Below, piece by piece: positions 8,009 to 15,868 of a DNA stretch of 52,489 nt. The stretch is from a virus. Location: the IMG/VR virus record IMGVR_UViG_3300022752_000102, positions 1 to 52,489 of that record; one strand, written 5' to 3'. A program made the translations under genes and the position numbers. Under the pieces are notes generated by a model. It did no database searches. It saw nothing but the letters and a program-made list of their open reading frames with translations, and was not told where the DNA came from. Numbering within the stretch: the stretch's first letter is position 1; the number at the start of each line of letters is the position of its first letter.

Positions 8009-8725
8009 TTAGACTAAGCTGGAAGCCCAAGCCTGGAACTCGTCGTTGTTGGTTCCAGCCAACTTAAAGGTCGGCGTAAACCAGCTACCCATCGAGTTGG
8101 TGTTGAGCTTGCTACTGACATGGTACCGACCCTTGCTCAATCCACCGCGAAGGACTGTCTGGCTGTCTGTCAACAACTGACGACCGGCCCCACGGTACGC
8201 ACTCTTGGTTAGGTTATACTGGGCCAAGGCGTAGTTTTTCTTGTCTGGACCCTCAAGCGAGAATACCGGGTTTTTGTCTTTCGGCTCCGACACCAGAAGA
8301 GTCAGAACGAGAAACGGAATGTATCGGTCCGTATCGTCGTTTTCGGTGATATCCAGGGTTCCTCCGGCAGCTTCCACCTCAGCCTGCGAGGCGAAAATCT
8401 TCGGAATCACATCGGTTCCGTAGGGGATTTCCTGGATATATTTCTTCTGAATATGGGTGATGATCGTCTCCATCGGGGCGTCTTTCGACCCGACAACGAT
8501 CTCCTTATTGAAGACGAAGGAGCCCGGCTGGAAGTTGTTGCTCAGGTTCCCGGTCTTACCAACCAGGTTGATCCTCGGAATCAGAAAGTCGGAGGCTTTG
8601 AATTCGCCATCGACTGCCGAGTTGCGATTGGAGATCATGGGAGCTTTGCTCTCCACGGTCGCCAAAGCCTGAGTTTCCTTCTGGTCTGCCGCTTCTTTGT
8701 CTTTCTTACTGAATGATGTTTTCAT
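8009..8725 (-). CDS. putative ssDNA-binding / replication accessory protein
   Basis: A 238-residue protein with a charged disordered N-terminus (about 1-40) and then a beta-rich domain (ASDFLIPRINLVGKTG). Proteins of this type sit next to Cas4/RecB-like nucleases and polymerases in many phages and are often thought to bind single-stranded DNA or partner with the exonuclease. No diagnostic motif was identified, so the role rests on context. ATGA overlap with the nuclease gene upstream; an AAAGAGA stretch precedes the start. Confidence 0.45.
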   Translation of the reverse strand: MKTSFSKKDKEAADQKETQALATVESKAPMISNRNSAVDGEFKASDFLIPRINLVGKTGNLSNNFQPGSFVFNKEIVVGSKDAPMETIITHIQKKYIQEIPYGTDVIPKIFASQAEVEAAGGTLDITENDDTDRYIPFLVLTLLVSEPKDKNPVFSLEGPDKKNYALAQYNLTKSAYRGAGRQLLTDSQTVLRGGLSKGRYHVSSKLNTNSMGSWFTPTFKLAGTNNDEFQAWASSLV

Positions 8726-9585
8726 TTTAGTTGTTTTATCTCTTTAGTTTTTCTTAGTTGATAAGACGGCTCACCGCGCGTCATTGCTTCCGCCTCGATG
8801 AGTGTGTCTTCCAGTTGTTCTTTCGCCACGGTCTTTTGACCGCGAGGCGCTTTGGCCGCAACCAGATCAGCCAAATCTGTAAACTTCACCTCACAGGCGG
8901 AACTGAATTCCTCCGGGGTGAGTTTGTCCTTCACAATTTCCCAGGCTTTTTGCGGGTCTTTAATTTCCCTGCGGCCCTGAATTTCCTTAAGGCCGTAACC
9001 AGGAATTTCACCGCCCTCCTTGGCAAATTCCAGATTGTGTTTGCGGACGCTGGAACACCAGGCCTCCATAACCATGGCAATCCGGTGGGCTTGGGCCCTG
9101 CGTTCCGGTGTAGCCAGCTGGCTTGGATGAAATAGTTCCGGCAACTGCGCGTCGTGTGCCAGGTCATAGGCTTTAACGATCTGCATGGTGGCTCCGTGGA
9201 CTGCTGGGCAGTCTGCCAATTTCGCGCAGAATACGCATTGATCTCCGGGGGTGTAATCGGCTTCGGTGTGATTTTTGCATTTGTCTATGATTCCTTTTAT
9301 TCGTTTTTCCATCCGCCCATAATCGGACTCCCGATTAAATGTGTGGGTGAAAATAAGATCTAGCCTGGGTTGCAGGACGTGGACGGTGACGTCTGTGACG
9401 TAATCGTACTTATCAAAAACCCCGAGCGTATAAGCCCACATTTGAGCGTTGTGCTCCGCGTCATCGACAGGATTAAATCCAAATTTGTAGTCGATAAGAT
9501 GGGCTTTGTTTCCGCGGATAAGCAGGCGGTCGACAAACCCCCATTGATCGAAGACTTCAAGTTTTATTTCCTTTAGGTCAAGCAT
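8722..9585 (-). CDS. Cas4/RecB-like PD-(D/E)XK nuclease (DUF2800-like), C-terminal part
   Basis: A 287-residue frame with the catalytic core of a RecB-family nuclease: Asp19 in WGFVDRLL, then Asp32 and Lys34 in LIDYKFG, then the conserved helix NAQMWAYTLG. Cys118, Cys121 and Cys127 in CVFCAKLADC look like three of the four ligands of a Cas4/AddB-type iron-sulphur cluster. The N-terminal part of the fold, including the expected fourth cysteine, is encoded in the preceding frame (9578-9814). The two frames overlap in ATGCTTGA. The likely role is DNA end resection or recombination together with the adjacent ssDNA-binding candidate. Confidence 0.75.
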   Translation of the reverse strand: MLDLKEIKLEVFDQWGFVDRLLIRGNKAHLIDYKFGFNPVDDAEHNAQMWAYTLGVFDKYDYVTDVTVHVLQPRLDLIFTHTFNRESDYGRMEKRIKGIIDKCKNHTEADYTPGDQCVFCAKLADCPAVHGATMQIVKAYDLAHDAQLPELFHPSQLATPERRAQAHRIAMVMEAWCSSVRKHNLEFAKEGGEIPGYGLKEIQGRREIKDPQKAWEIVKDKLTPEEFSSACEVKFTDLADLVAAKAPRGQKTVAKEQLEDTLIEAEAMTRGEPSYQLRKTKEIKQLK

Positions 9586-9814
9586 CGGTCATCAACTCCG
9601 CCCGGACGCGCTCAACATAATCCAGGCACTTCATAACCAGTTTTGTCTCTTCCGCGTTAAGATTGTCAAAGTCTCCAATTTCACAGGCCTGATGCATGGC
9701 TGTGCCCCGCTGGGTAACAATATGCACTTCCCCATCTTTTTTGGGTTCGTAGCCCGGGCAAAGTTCCCGGCTTTTAAGGGTGCTCGGGCTATATCTTGCG
9801 TGTGAAGTGTCCAT
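9578..9814 (-). CDS. Cas4/RecB-like nuclease (DUF2800-like), N-terminal part
   Basis: A 78-residue frame corresponding to the start of a Cas4/RecB-like nuclease. It contains RYSPSTLKSRELCPG with Cys19, the usual first cluster cysteine, and RGTAMHQACE with His41, the RecB motif I histidine. It stops at TGA (9578-9580) after MTDA, while the rest of the enzyme continues in the +1 frame. It is either an independent subunit, a programmed frameshift product or a broken gene. A promoter-like TTGACG/CACAAT pair lies just upstream. Confidence 0.7.
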   Translation of the reverse strand: MDTSHARYSPSTLKSRELCPGYEPKKDGEVHIVTQRGTAMHQACEIGDFDNLNAEETKLVMKCLDYVERVRAELMTDA

Positions 9815-9827
9815 TAGCGTGCCGCGT

Positions 9828-9855
9828 ATTGTGGTGTTTAAAACATGAACGTCAA
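9828..9855 (-). promoter_or_regulatory. candidate sigma70-type promoter for the nuclease gene
   Basis: On the minus strand TTGACG (9855-9850) is followed after 16 bases by CACAAT (9833-9828), 13 bases before the ATG at 9814. The same spacing is seen at several plus-strand starts. There is no obvious ribosome binding site. Confidence 0.35.
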
Positions 9856-9856
9856 G

Positions 9857-11161
9857 TCAATTGTGCGTGAGAAGATCGCCGTCATTTAATAACTCGATGT
9901 TCTTGAGTTTTCTGCGGACCGCGTGGCTGACTTCTTCCTCGACGGAGTTGGCTGCAAAGAGAATGTACTGGAGGGCCGGGGACTTGGCTCCTGATCTGTG
10001 AATTCGGCCAAGAGCCTGTTTTAAATCGATCGCCGAATATGTCGGACTAATAAGGGAAACCCGCGGTCTTCCGTTCAAGTCGTGAAGGCTCACACCTACT
10101 CCACCAGCCGCTATTTGGCAGACTAGAAAATAATGGGCGTTGGACTGGAAGGCGTTTACTGCGTCCTGTCGGTCAGCTTCCGATTGATCTCCGGCAATAT
10201 GTATTGGCTGATACTTTTCCATCTTTTCCATAAGCGCGTCGAGCGTCTGCCTGAAGTTGACAAAACACACCACACTTTTGCCCTCGGAGATAAACTCTTC
10301 TGCCATCTCCACCATGACCGGGACCCGCAAAAGTTCGATTTCCTGGCGCATGCGAAGGCGCTTGGTAAGTGGGCTTTCCGGATCTCGATCCGATAATGCC
10401 TTGGTTTTTAACTCCGCTATTTCCTTTTCAACCTGTTCATAAAGTTCTCCGATCCTAGGAGAAATGTCAAAAGTCTGGGCGTTGACCTGGTTGGACGGAA
10501 AAGCGTCGCCAAGCTCGCTAATTTTTATTCGGACCCCTTTTTCTGGAAAGATTTTTGAGTGGATATCTACAAGCACTTTCTTTCCACCCCGAAAAATGAA
10601 TCCTCCCCAAGGGGCTTTGAGGACACCATTTTTGTGAAGCCAGCTAAAGAAATTAACGCCGTTATGGAGCCCTAAAAGTCTGCCGGTAAATCGCATGTCG
10701 AGTGGGCTTCCCGCGGCAGTTGCCGATAGCATAAGAATTTTGGAGGGGCGAGCAGCTTCGAGCATAGCTCCGTTTTGAGACTTATAGCTTTTGCACCGGT
10801 GAACCTCGTCAAAAATAAACAGAAAGTCTTTTGAAGCATTGGCCCATTCCCATTGTTTATTGCCCAGCTTTTTGAGGAATTTAGTTTTACCGGTCCTGAG
10901 CTTTTCGTAGTTCAACACAAATTCAGGCTGTAGCCCAAATGTGCTACACCATTCTTTCCATGCTGGCAGGACAATCTTTGGGGCGATGATTGCGAAAGGC
11001 AGGCCAAGTTCCCTGGCCACGGCGCAGGCTGTTATGGTTTTGCCTGTTCCGGTGTCAGAACAATCCAGTGCGACCGAGTGGTTCCGAAGCGCCGGTAGTA
11101 AAATGCTCTTCGCTTTCTCTTGCCACGGATGTAGAGTTACAGGCGTCGGAATGTTTTTCAC
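9857..11161 (-). CDS. SNF2-type superfamily 2 DNA helicase
   Basis: A 434-residue DEAD/SNF2 ATPase. A Q-motif-like HPWQ (11-14) precedes motif I SDTGTGKT (Lys41). Motif II is DEVH (118-121), motif III is LSATAAGSP, and the C-terminal lobe ends with motif VI QALGRIHRSG. This set is typical of phage SNF2 helicases that act in DNA recombination or replication fork remodelling. Translation starts at GTG 11161, which lies inside the 3' end of the upstream nuclease frame (107-base overlap). No in-frame start further downstream would retain motif I. Confidence 0.88.
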   Translation of the reverse strand: MKNIPTPVTLHPWQEKAKSILLPALRNHSVALDCSDTGTGKTITACAVARELGLPFAIIAPKIVLPAWKEWCSTFGLQPEFVLNYEKLRTGKTKFLKKLGNKQWEWANASKDFLFIFDEVHRCKSYKSQNGAMLEAARPSKILMLSATAAGSPLDMRFTGRLLGLHNGVNFFSWLHKNGVLKAPWGGFIFRGGKKVLVDIHSKIFPEKGVRIKISELGDAFPSNQVNAQTFDISPRIGELYEQVEKEIAELKTKALSDRDPESPLTKRLRMRQEIELLRVPVMVEMAEEFISEGKSVVCFVNFRQTLDALMEKMEKYQPIHIAGDQSEADRQDAVNAFQSNAHYFLVCQIAAGGVGVSLHDLNGRPRVSLISPTYSAIDLKQALGRIHRSGAKSPALQYILFAANSVEEEVSHAVRRKLKNIELLNDGDLLTHN

Positions 11162-11456
11162 GGATTATCGACAACCAATCTTCCGCAAGCATCGTAACCA
11201 ACCACGGACGTTTGTTTTTTCTATGGGCCACGACAGGCACTTTCTTTCCGCAATCTCGCTGGGCCTGCTCCATAGCTTTATCAATGTTGAGGGCCTCAAC
11301 CCGTTTGACCTCAAAGTGAAAAGGGAGGTTCGAGACAACGTCAGGGCTGTCTTCGCTCCCCGAAAATTGCCGGCCCCTCCTTGCCTCAAACCCCTTAGCC
11401 CGGAGGACATCTCGCCACTCACGTTCCCCAACCTTGCCTTTTTGACAACTGTTCAC
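11055..11456 (-). CDS. PD-(D/E)XK nuclease, Holliday-junction-resolvase-like
   Basis: A 133-residue basic protein starting with GTG. GKVGEREWRDVLRAKGFEA resembles the first helix of archaeal-type resolvases. The catalytic pattern is Glu13, Pro38-Asp39 and Glu49-Val-Lys51 (FEVKR). A likely role is DNA junction or branched DNA cleavage in replication and recombination. The domain is complete by about residue 98; the last 35 residues are read from DNA that also encodes the start of the helicase. It is the first gene of the minus-strand operon. Confidence 0.7.
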   Translation of the reverse strand: MNSCQKGKVGEREWRDVLRAKGFEARRGRQFSGSEDSPDVVSNLPFHFEVKRVEALNIDKAMEQAQRDCGKKVPVVAHRKNKRPWLVTMLAEDWLSIIREKHSDACNSTSVARESEEHFTTGASEPLGRTGLF

Positions 11457-11485
11457 GGTTCATATGTGTTCCCAAGCGTCCGGCC

Positions 11486-11513
11486 AGACTGAAGTTAAAT
11501 TGACAACTGTCAA
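11486..11513 (-). promoter_or_regulatory. candidate early promoter, minus strand
   Basis: On the minus strand TTGACA (11513-11508) is followed after 16 bases by CAGTCT (11491-11486), about 30 bases before the GTG of the nuclease gene. The -10 match is weak. The -35 box forms one arm of the TTGACA palindrome. Confidence 0.3.
11500..11513. promoter_or_regulatory. TTGACA/TGTCAA palindrome between divergent operons
   Basis: TTGACA-AC-TGTCAA is a perfect inverted repeat with six-base arms. Its first eleven bases recur as a direct copy at 11442-11452. Each arm is also a -35 consensus, one per strand. It could be an operator for the switch between early (minus) and late (plus) transcription. Confidence 0.4.
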
Positions 11514-11519
11514 GTCATT

Positions 11520-13253
11520 ATGCAGATTGGTCGCTTGCCTATTGAAAAATATGGAAAGTCCTGGCCCAACGGGGCCAGCGATCTCGACATTGAATTGCTC
11601 GCCTTTAAGTGGGGTTTGCGTCCCGAGGATGGAGGGTTGGGCAAGGCCCAGCATTTTAAAAATGTTGTTAATATTCTGTGGCCCTATCACGCCAAGAAGA
11701 ATAAAAATGGATTTTATTGGCATCCTTGGGCAGACTGGATGATCGAACAGGCTTGCGAGCAAAGTTATTTGGCGATCTCCGGCCCCAAGTCTTCGGCTAA
11801 AACGTCAACCATGGCGATGTGGGGTTTGGTTAACTGGCTTTGCGCTCCGCACGAAACCTTGGTTTTGGTGACTACCACATCTGTTCGAGAAGCAAGAAAG
11901 CGTTTATGGGGTTCCATTCGGGAACGGTATATGCAGGTACCTGGTCTCCCGGGCAAGCTTATCGACTCGATGGGTAAGATTGTTTTAAACCCAGAAGAAT
12001 CTGGCGAAGCCAGCGACCGCTCCTCCATAACCCTCGTTCCGTCCAGCCCCGACAAGGAAAAAGAGGCCACAGCAAAATTGATCGGTTTAAAGAACAAACG
12101 GGTTTTGTTGATTATTGACGAGGCAACCGATGTTACCAATTCGGTTTTCGAAGCGATTAATAATCTTAATGCCAATCCATTTTTTCAATGCGTGGCTCTG
12201 GGTAACTTTAATTCTCAGTACGATCCGTTCGGTGTTTTTTCCACGCCGAAGGATGGCTGGAATTCCGTTACGGTGGACTCAGAAGAGTGGGAGACCAAAC
12301 TGGGCAAATGCATTCATTTGGACGGTCTGAAGACGCCAAACATTGAGCATAACGACCAATGGCCGTTTTTGCTGACTTCAAAGCAGGTTAAGTACGCAAT
12401 CGACAATGAGGGGGAAAACTCCCTATCTTTCTGGCGATTTATCCGATCTTTTCCGGCCCCCGTGGGGGCAGAAGAGGGAATTTATTCGGAAGCTGATTTT
12501 AGAAAGTACGATGTGTCTAAAGAGCCGCGGTGGACAAACACACCGGTTGCGCTGGCTGGCTTCGATCCTGCCTTCACCAACGGCGGAGACCGTTCCGTAC
12601 TCGCAATTCTCAAATGTGGAACCAGCGAGGAATCTGGGTCCACCGTTGCATTCCATAAATTTTATTATGTGCGCGAAGACGTCACCAAACCAGAACCAAG
12701 AAACTTCCAGATAGCAAAAGAAGTCATGCGTATTTGCCAGGAGAACGCCGTGTCGCCCGAGAGGCTGGCGATCGACGCCACCGGAGCAGGCGATCCGTTC
12801 TGCGATATTTTATCAGAAATTTGGTCACAAAGGATTGTGCGTATTAAGTTCGGAGAAAAAGCCTCAAGTCTTCCCGTTAGCGTCACAAATCCAATCAAGG
12901 GGTCCGAAAAGTATACCAACCGCGTGACCGAACTATGGTTTTCCGGGGTTGAGTACATGCGGTCCAACCAGTTGAAATCCATCCCGCCGGACCTGGCTAA
13001 GGAGATGAGCGGGAGAAAGTACACTACAACTGCTGGCGGCAAGGTGACTGTAGAGCCTAAACGCGACTATAAGTTGAGGCTGGGTAGATCGCCAGACTTG
13101 GCAGACGCCTTTTTCCTTGGGCTCGATTTAGCCAGACAACGTTTGGGGTTGCATGCAGGATCCCTGGTTTCTGGAAGGGCCAGGTCAACCTGGACCGACC
13201 AGGCAAGACGGCTGGATTCGGCTATCTCCGACAAGTGCTTTTTATCAAAATAA
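11520..13253 (+). CDS. terL: terminase large subunit
   Basis: A 577-residue DNA packaging motor. The ATPase domain has a deviant Walker A SGPKSSAKTS (Lys94), Walker B VLLIIDEATD (Asp200, Glu201) and a C-motif-like LGNFNSQ. The RNase H-like nuclease has three acidic sites: Asp349 in AGFDPAF, Asp419 in AIDATG and Asp526/Asp529 in SPDLADAF. It cuts concatemeric DNA and pumps it through the portal encoded next. The ATG at 11520 has no ribosome binding site and lies close to the TTGACA palindrome. A TTG at 11535 is an alternative start. No small terminase gene was recognised. Confidence 0.92.
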   Translation: MQIGRLPIEKYGKSWPNGASDLDIELLAFKWGLRPEDGGLGKAQHFKNVVNILWPYHAKKNKNGFYWHPWADWMIEQACEQSYLAISGPKSSAKTSTMAMWGLVNWLCAPHETLVLVTTTSVREARKRLWGSIRERYMQVPGLPGKLIDSMGKIVLNPEESGEASDRSSITLVPSSPDKEKEATAKLIGLKNKRVLLIIDEATDVTNSVFEAINNLNANPFFQCVALGNFNSQYDPFGVFSTPKDGWNSVTVDSEEWETKLGKCIHLDGLKTPNIEHNDQWPFLLTSKQVKYAIDNEGENSLSFWRFIRSFPAPVGAEEGIYSEADFRKYDVSKEPRWTNTPVALAGFDPAFTNGGDRSVLAILKCGTSEESGSTVAFHKFYYVREDVTKPEPRNFQIAKEVMRICQENAVSPERLAIDATGAGDPFCDILSEIWSQRIVRIKFGEKASSLPVSVTNPIKGSEKYTNRVTELWFSGVEYMRSNQLKSIPPDLAKEMSGRKYTTTAGGKVTVEPKRDYKLRLGRSPDLADAFFLGLDLARQRLGLHAGSLVSGRARSTWTDQARRLDSAISDKCFLSK

Positions 13254-13259
13254 TCCTGA

Positions 13260-13288
13260 TTGACAGGCTAAAGTAGCTTCTACATACT
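13260..13288 (+). promoter_or_regulatory. candidate promoter before the portal gene
   Basis: TTGACA at 13260-13265 and CATACT at 13283-13288 with a 17-base spacer, in the gap after the terminase stop. The predicted start of transcription falls within a few bases of the GTG at 13299. Confidence 0.45.
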
Positions 13289-13298
13289 GGTCGAACTT

Positions 13299-15575
13299 GT
13301 GGACGAAAAGACCTATATGAACCCCGACGGCGGAGCAGCCGACGGGCTTTTAAATCTCACGCCTTCCGGTAAAGCACCGGAGACCCGGATTACTGATCAC
13401 GCGGGTCTTTTTGGGATTTATAAAAATCTGTATTTGGCCGACGAACAATCTGCCGTGGATCGTACCCGGATTATGGATATGTTTGACGGGGCCGCTCCGT
13501 ACGATCCGATTGTATTGCGGAGATTGGGTCAATCGTATAGGGCAAACTTAAATTTTGGCGAAGCCGCGGCCGATTTGGAACAGGCATTGTCGGCATACAA
13601 TGACCTGGTTACCTCGGTCGATCGGCTTGTGAGCGTCAAGACCAAGTTCGGTGATGAAAGCCAGCGCGAAGAATACGGCTCGATTATTGCCGAAGAATTT
13701 CATCGGTTGATCTGTAAAGACTGGCCGGCTTTCTATTTTCGTCAGCAGTTGTTATCCTATTATTTTGTTGCCCAAGGCCTTGGCGTTGCCTTCTTTGAAG
13801 ACGAACGAAATTGGCAGTGGAATGTTTGTCCCATCGGAGATTTTTTAATTCCTAGGGGAACCCCCGCAACCGAAGATAAAATTGAGATTGCCTGCGTCCG
13901 AAGAATTTATCTGACCCATGAGTTATTCAGATATATCGAGAATGAAAAAGCTGCAAAAGCGGCCGGATGGAATGTCGATGCCGTTAAGCAGGCTATTCGC
14001 GATGCTACCACCACAATGCCCCAGGATAGTTTCAATTGGGAAGAGTTGCAAAGGGAGCTGAAATCAAACGATCTTTATTTTGCCCACGTGCGAAGCCGGG
14101 AAGTCCACGTAGTTCATTATTATGTTCGGGAGTTTGACGGTTCCTATTCCCACGCCATTGGGCGCAGGGATGGAGTGGGAGATTTTCTGTTTAAGAAGAT
14201 CAAAAGATTTAAAAAAGCTTCCGAAGCTTTTCATGTGTTTACTTACGGGGTTGGGAATGGAATTTATCATTCTATCCGTGGTTTAGGCTATAAGATTTTC
14301 CCCCACATCCAAACCACGAATCGCTTGCGATGCGCGATTGCCGACGGGGCAATGTTACAGACATCCCTGTTGTTACAGCCACAGACTGCCGAGGATGTAT
14401 CCAGGATGACGATGGCTTATTCTGGACCGTTGTCCTTCCTCCCCCCAGGGTTGCAGGTTGTTCAAAGTCAGTACCCCAATTTGGCTGCGAATGTTCAGCC
14501 GATCGTCAACGAGATGGCAATGGTTCGTCAGGCCAACACCGGGTCTTACCGCACGCAAATGAACGCACCCAGCGGCAAGCCTCGTACCGCCACGGAAGTA
14601 GAAGCTCAGGTGGCAAATGAAGCCGTTCTTTCAAATAATTCAATCAATCTATTTTATGTTCCCTGGGGAAGGCTTTTGCGGGAGCAGTTCCGCCGGCTAC
14701 AGCGGGACACGTGGATTGCCGGGGAACCAGGTCAGGCGGAAGCCGCAAAGTTTAGATCTAGGCTTGAAGAGCGAGGCGTTCCGTGGGATGCAGTAAAAGC
14801 TGTTTATGATGTTGAAGCAGTCCGAGCAATCGGACTAGGGTCCCCCGCCGCGAGGTTAACCGCTTTTAATGAATTTATGCAGTTGTTGCCTCGGTTTGAC
14901 GAATTGGGACAGGTCAACGCTGTTCGGGATCGTATTGCAGCTCGAGTTGGGTACGACGCCGTTGATCGTTATTTGCCTAACCCCAATGTTAAAAATAGGA
15001 CCCCAGTCGATGCCAAGATTGCAGAGTTAGAGAATGGATCGATGCAGGCTGGCCGACCTGTTACGGTTATGCCCAGCGAAAATCATTCGATTCACCTCCA
15101 GGTGCACCTCGGGGAAATTAACCCTGTGGTACAGGCTGTTCAAAACAATCAGGTCCAAGACAAACAACAAACGATGATGTTTTTGACGATGGCTTATGAG
15201 CATTGCAATGAGCATCTTGTCCGTATTTCTCAGGATCAAACCAAACAGCAGGAAATCGGTCAGTTTAAATTAGCGATGAATTTGCTCCGCGAAGCAGTGG
15301 TAAATCTTCAAAGGGATGTTGAGCAGGATATTCGTAAAGCGGCGGAGGCCCAACAGCAAGCAGCTCTTTCTTCTGGTCAAATACCTACTTTAACTCCCGA
15401 AATGCAAATGAAGATGCAGGAGCATCAATTGGAAATGCAGCTAAAGCAACAGAGAGCAAGTATGGATGCAAAATTTAAAGAGATGGAAATGAAACAAAAA
15501 TTAGCTTTACAGGATGCGGAAGCGGCAGCTAAACTTCGTGCCGAAATGAGCGAGAATCCGACCCCTGTTGTATGA
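13299..15575 (+). CDS. portal protein
   Basis: A 758-residue protein placed between terminase and scaffold, the canonical portal position. It is large, as in podovirus portals, with a mixed alpha/beta N-terminal two-thirds and a long helical Gln/Glu/Lys-rich C-terminus (about 690-750, for example MQMKMQEHQLEMQLKQQR) that could form the portal barrel. It forms the dodecameric DNA channel at one capsid vertex. Translation may start at GTG 13299 or at ATG 13317; the latter is preceded by GGACGAAAAG and is equally plausible. The call rests on position, length and overall pattern. Confidence 0.78.
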   Translation: MDEKTYMNPDGGAADGLLNLTPSGKAPETRITDHAGLFGIYKNLYLADEQSAVDRTRIMDMFDGAAPYDPIVLRRLGQSYRANLNFGEAAADLEQALSAYNDLVTSVDRLVSVKTKFGDESQREEYGSIIAEEFHRLICKDWPAFYFRQQLLSYYFVAQGLGVAFFEDERNWQWNVCPIGDFLIPRGTPATEDKIEIACVRRIYLTHELFRYIENEKAAKAAGWNVDAVKQAIRDATTTMPQDSFNWEELQRELKSNDLYFAHVRSREVHVVHYYVREFDGSYSHAIGRRDGVGDFLFKKIKRFKKASEAFHVFTYGVGNGIYHSIRGLGYKIFPHIQTTNRLRCAIADGAMLQTSLLLQPQTAEDVSRMTMAYSGPLSFLPPGLQVVQSQYPNLAANVQPIVNEMAMVRQANTGSYRTQMNAPSGKPRTATEVEAQVANEAVLSNNSINLFYVPWGRLLREQFRRLQRDTWIAGEPGQAEAAKFRSRLEERGVPWDAVKAVYDVEAVRAIGLGSPAARLTAFNEFMQLLPRFDELGQVNAVRDRIAARVGYDAVDRYLPNPNVKNRTPVDAKIAELENGSMQAGRPVTVMPSENHSIHLQVHLGEINPVVQAVQNNQVQDKQQTMMFLTMAYEHCNEHLVRISQDQTKQQEIGQFKLAMNLLREAVVNLQRDVEQDIRKAAEAQQQAALSSGQIPTLTPEMQMKMQEHQLEMQLKQQRASMDAKFKEMEMKQKLALQDAEAAAKLRAEMSENPTPVV

Positions 15576-15853
15576 CATTAAAAGAGTGGCAAAATAGATC
15601 TGATTTGAAAGCGTCTTGGAAGGAGTTTTCCAAGACTGAGGCTGGAAAGGCTGTTCGAAATGTTCTGGTATTTTTAGGTTCTCCCGTTGCAACAATGCCC
15701 CCGGTTAATGTTGATTTTATTGATTGGAATGCGTCATTGAATGCCAGACGGGAAGGGTTTTTTGAGGCTATTAGACTTCTTGGAGTATTGGCAGAAGACA
15801 TTCCTGATAAGGAAGACCTTCCGGCTCCTTGGGAACAAAACACAACAAAATAA
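15572..15853 (+). CDS. small hypothetical head-region protein
   Basis: A 93-residue protein overlapping the portal stop by ATGA. It is helical with Trp-rich ends (LKEWQNRSDLKASWKEF) and a central VLVFLGSPVATMPP segment. Genes in this position in related phages are usually uncharacterised head or portal accessory proteins. Confidence 0.65.
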   Translation: MTLKEWQNRSDLKASWKEFSKTEAGKAVRNVLVFLGSPVATMPPVNVDFIDWNASLNARREGFFEAIRLLGVLAEDIPDKEDLPAPWEQNTTK

Positions 15854-15868
15854 TAAGGAATAACAATT

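Noticed and set aside
9857-11161. Reading the helicase as the replicative helicase
   Set aside because: Motifs are SF2/SNF2, and an SF3 helicase is already fused to the primase.
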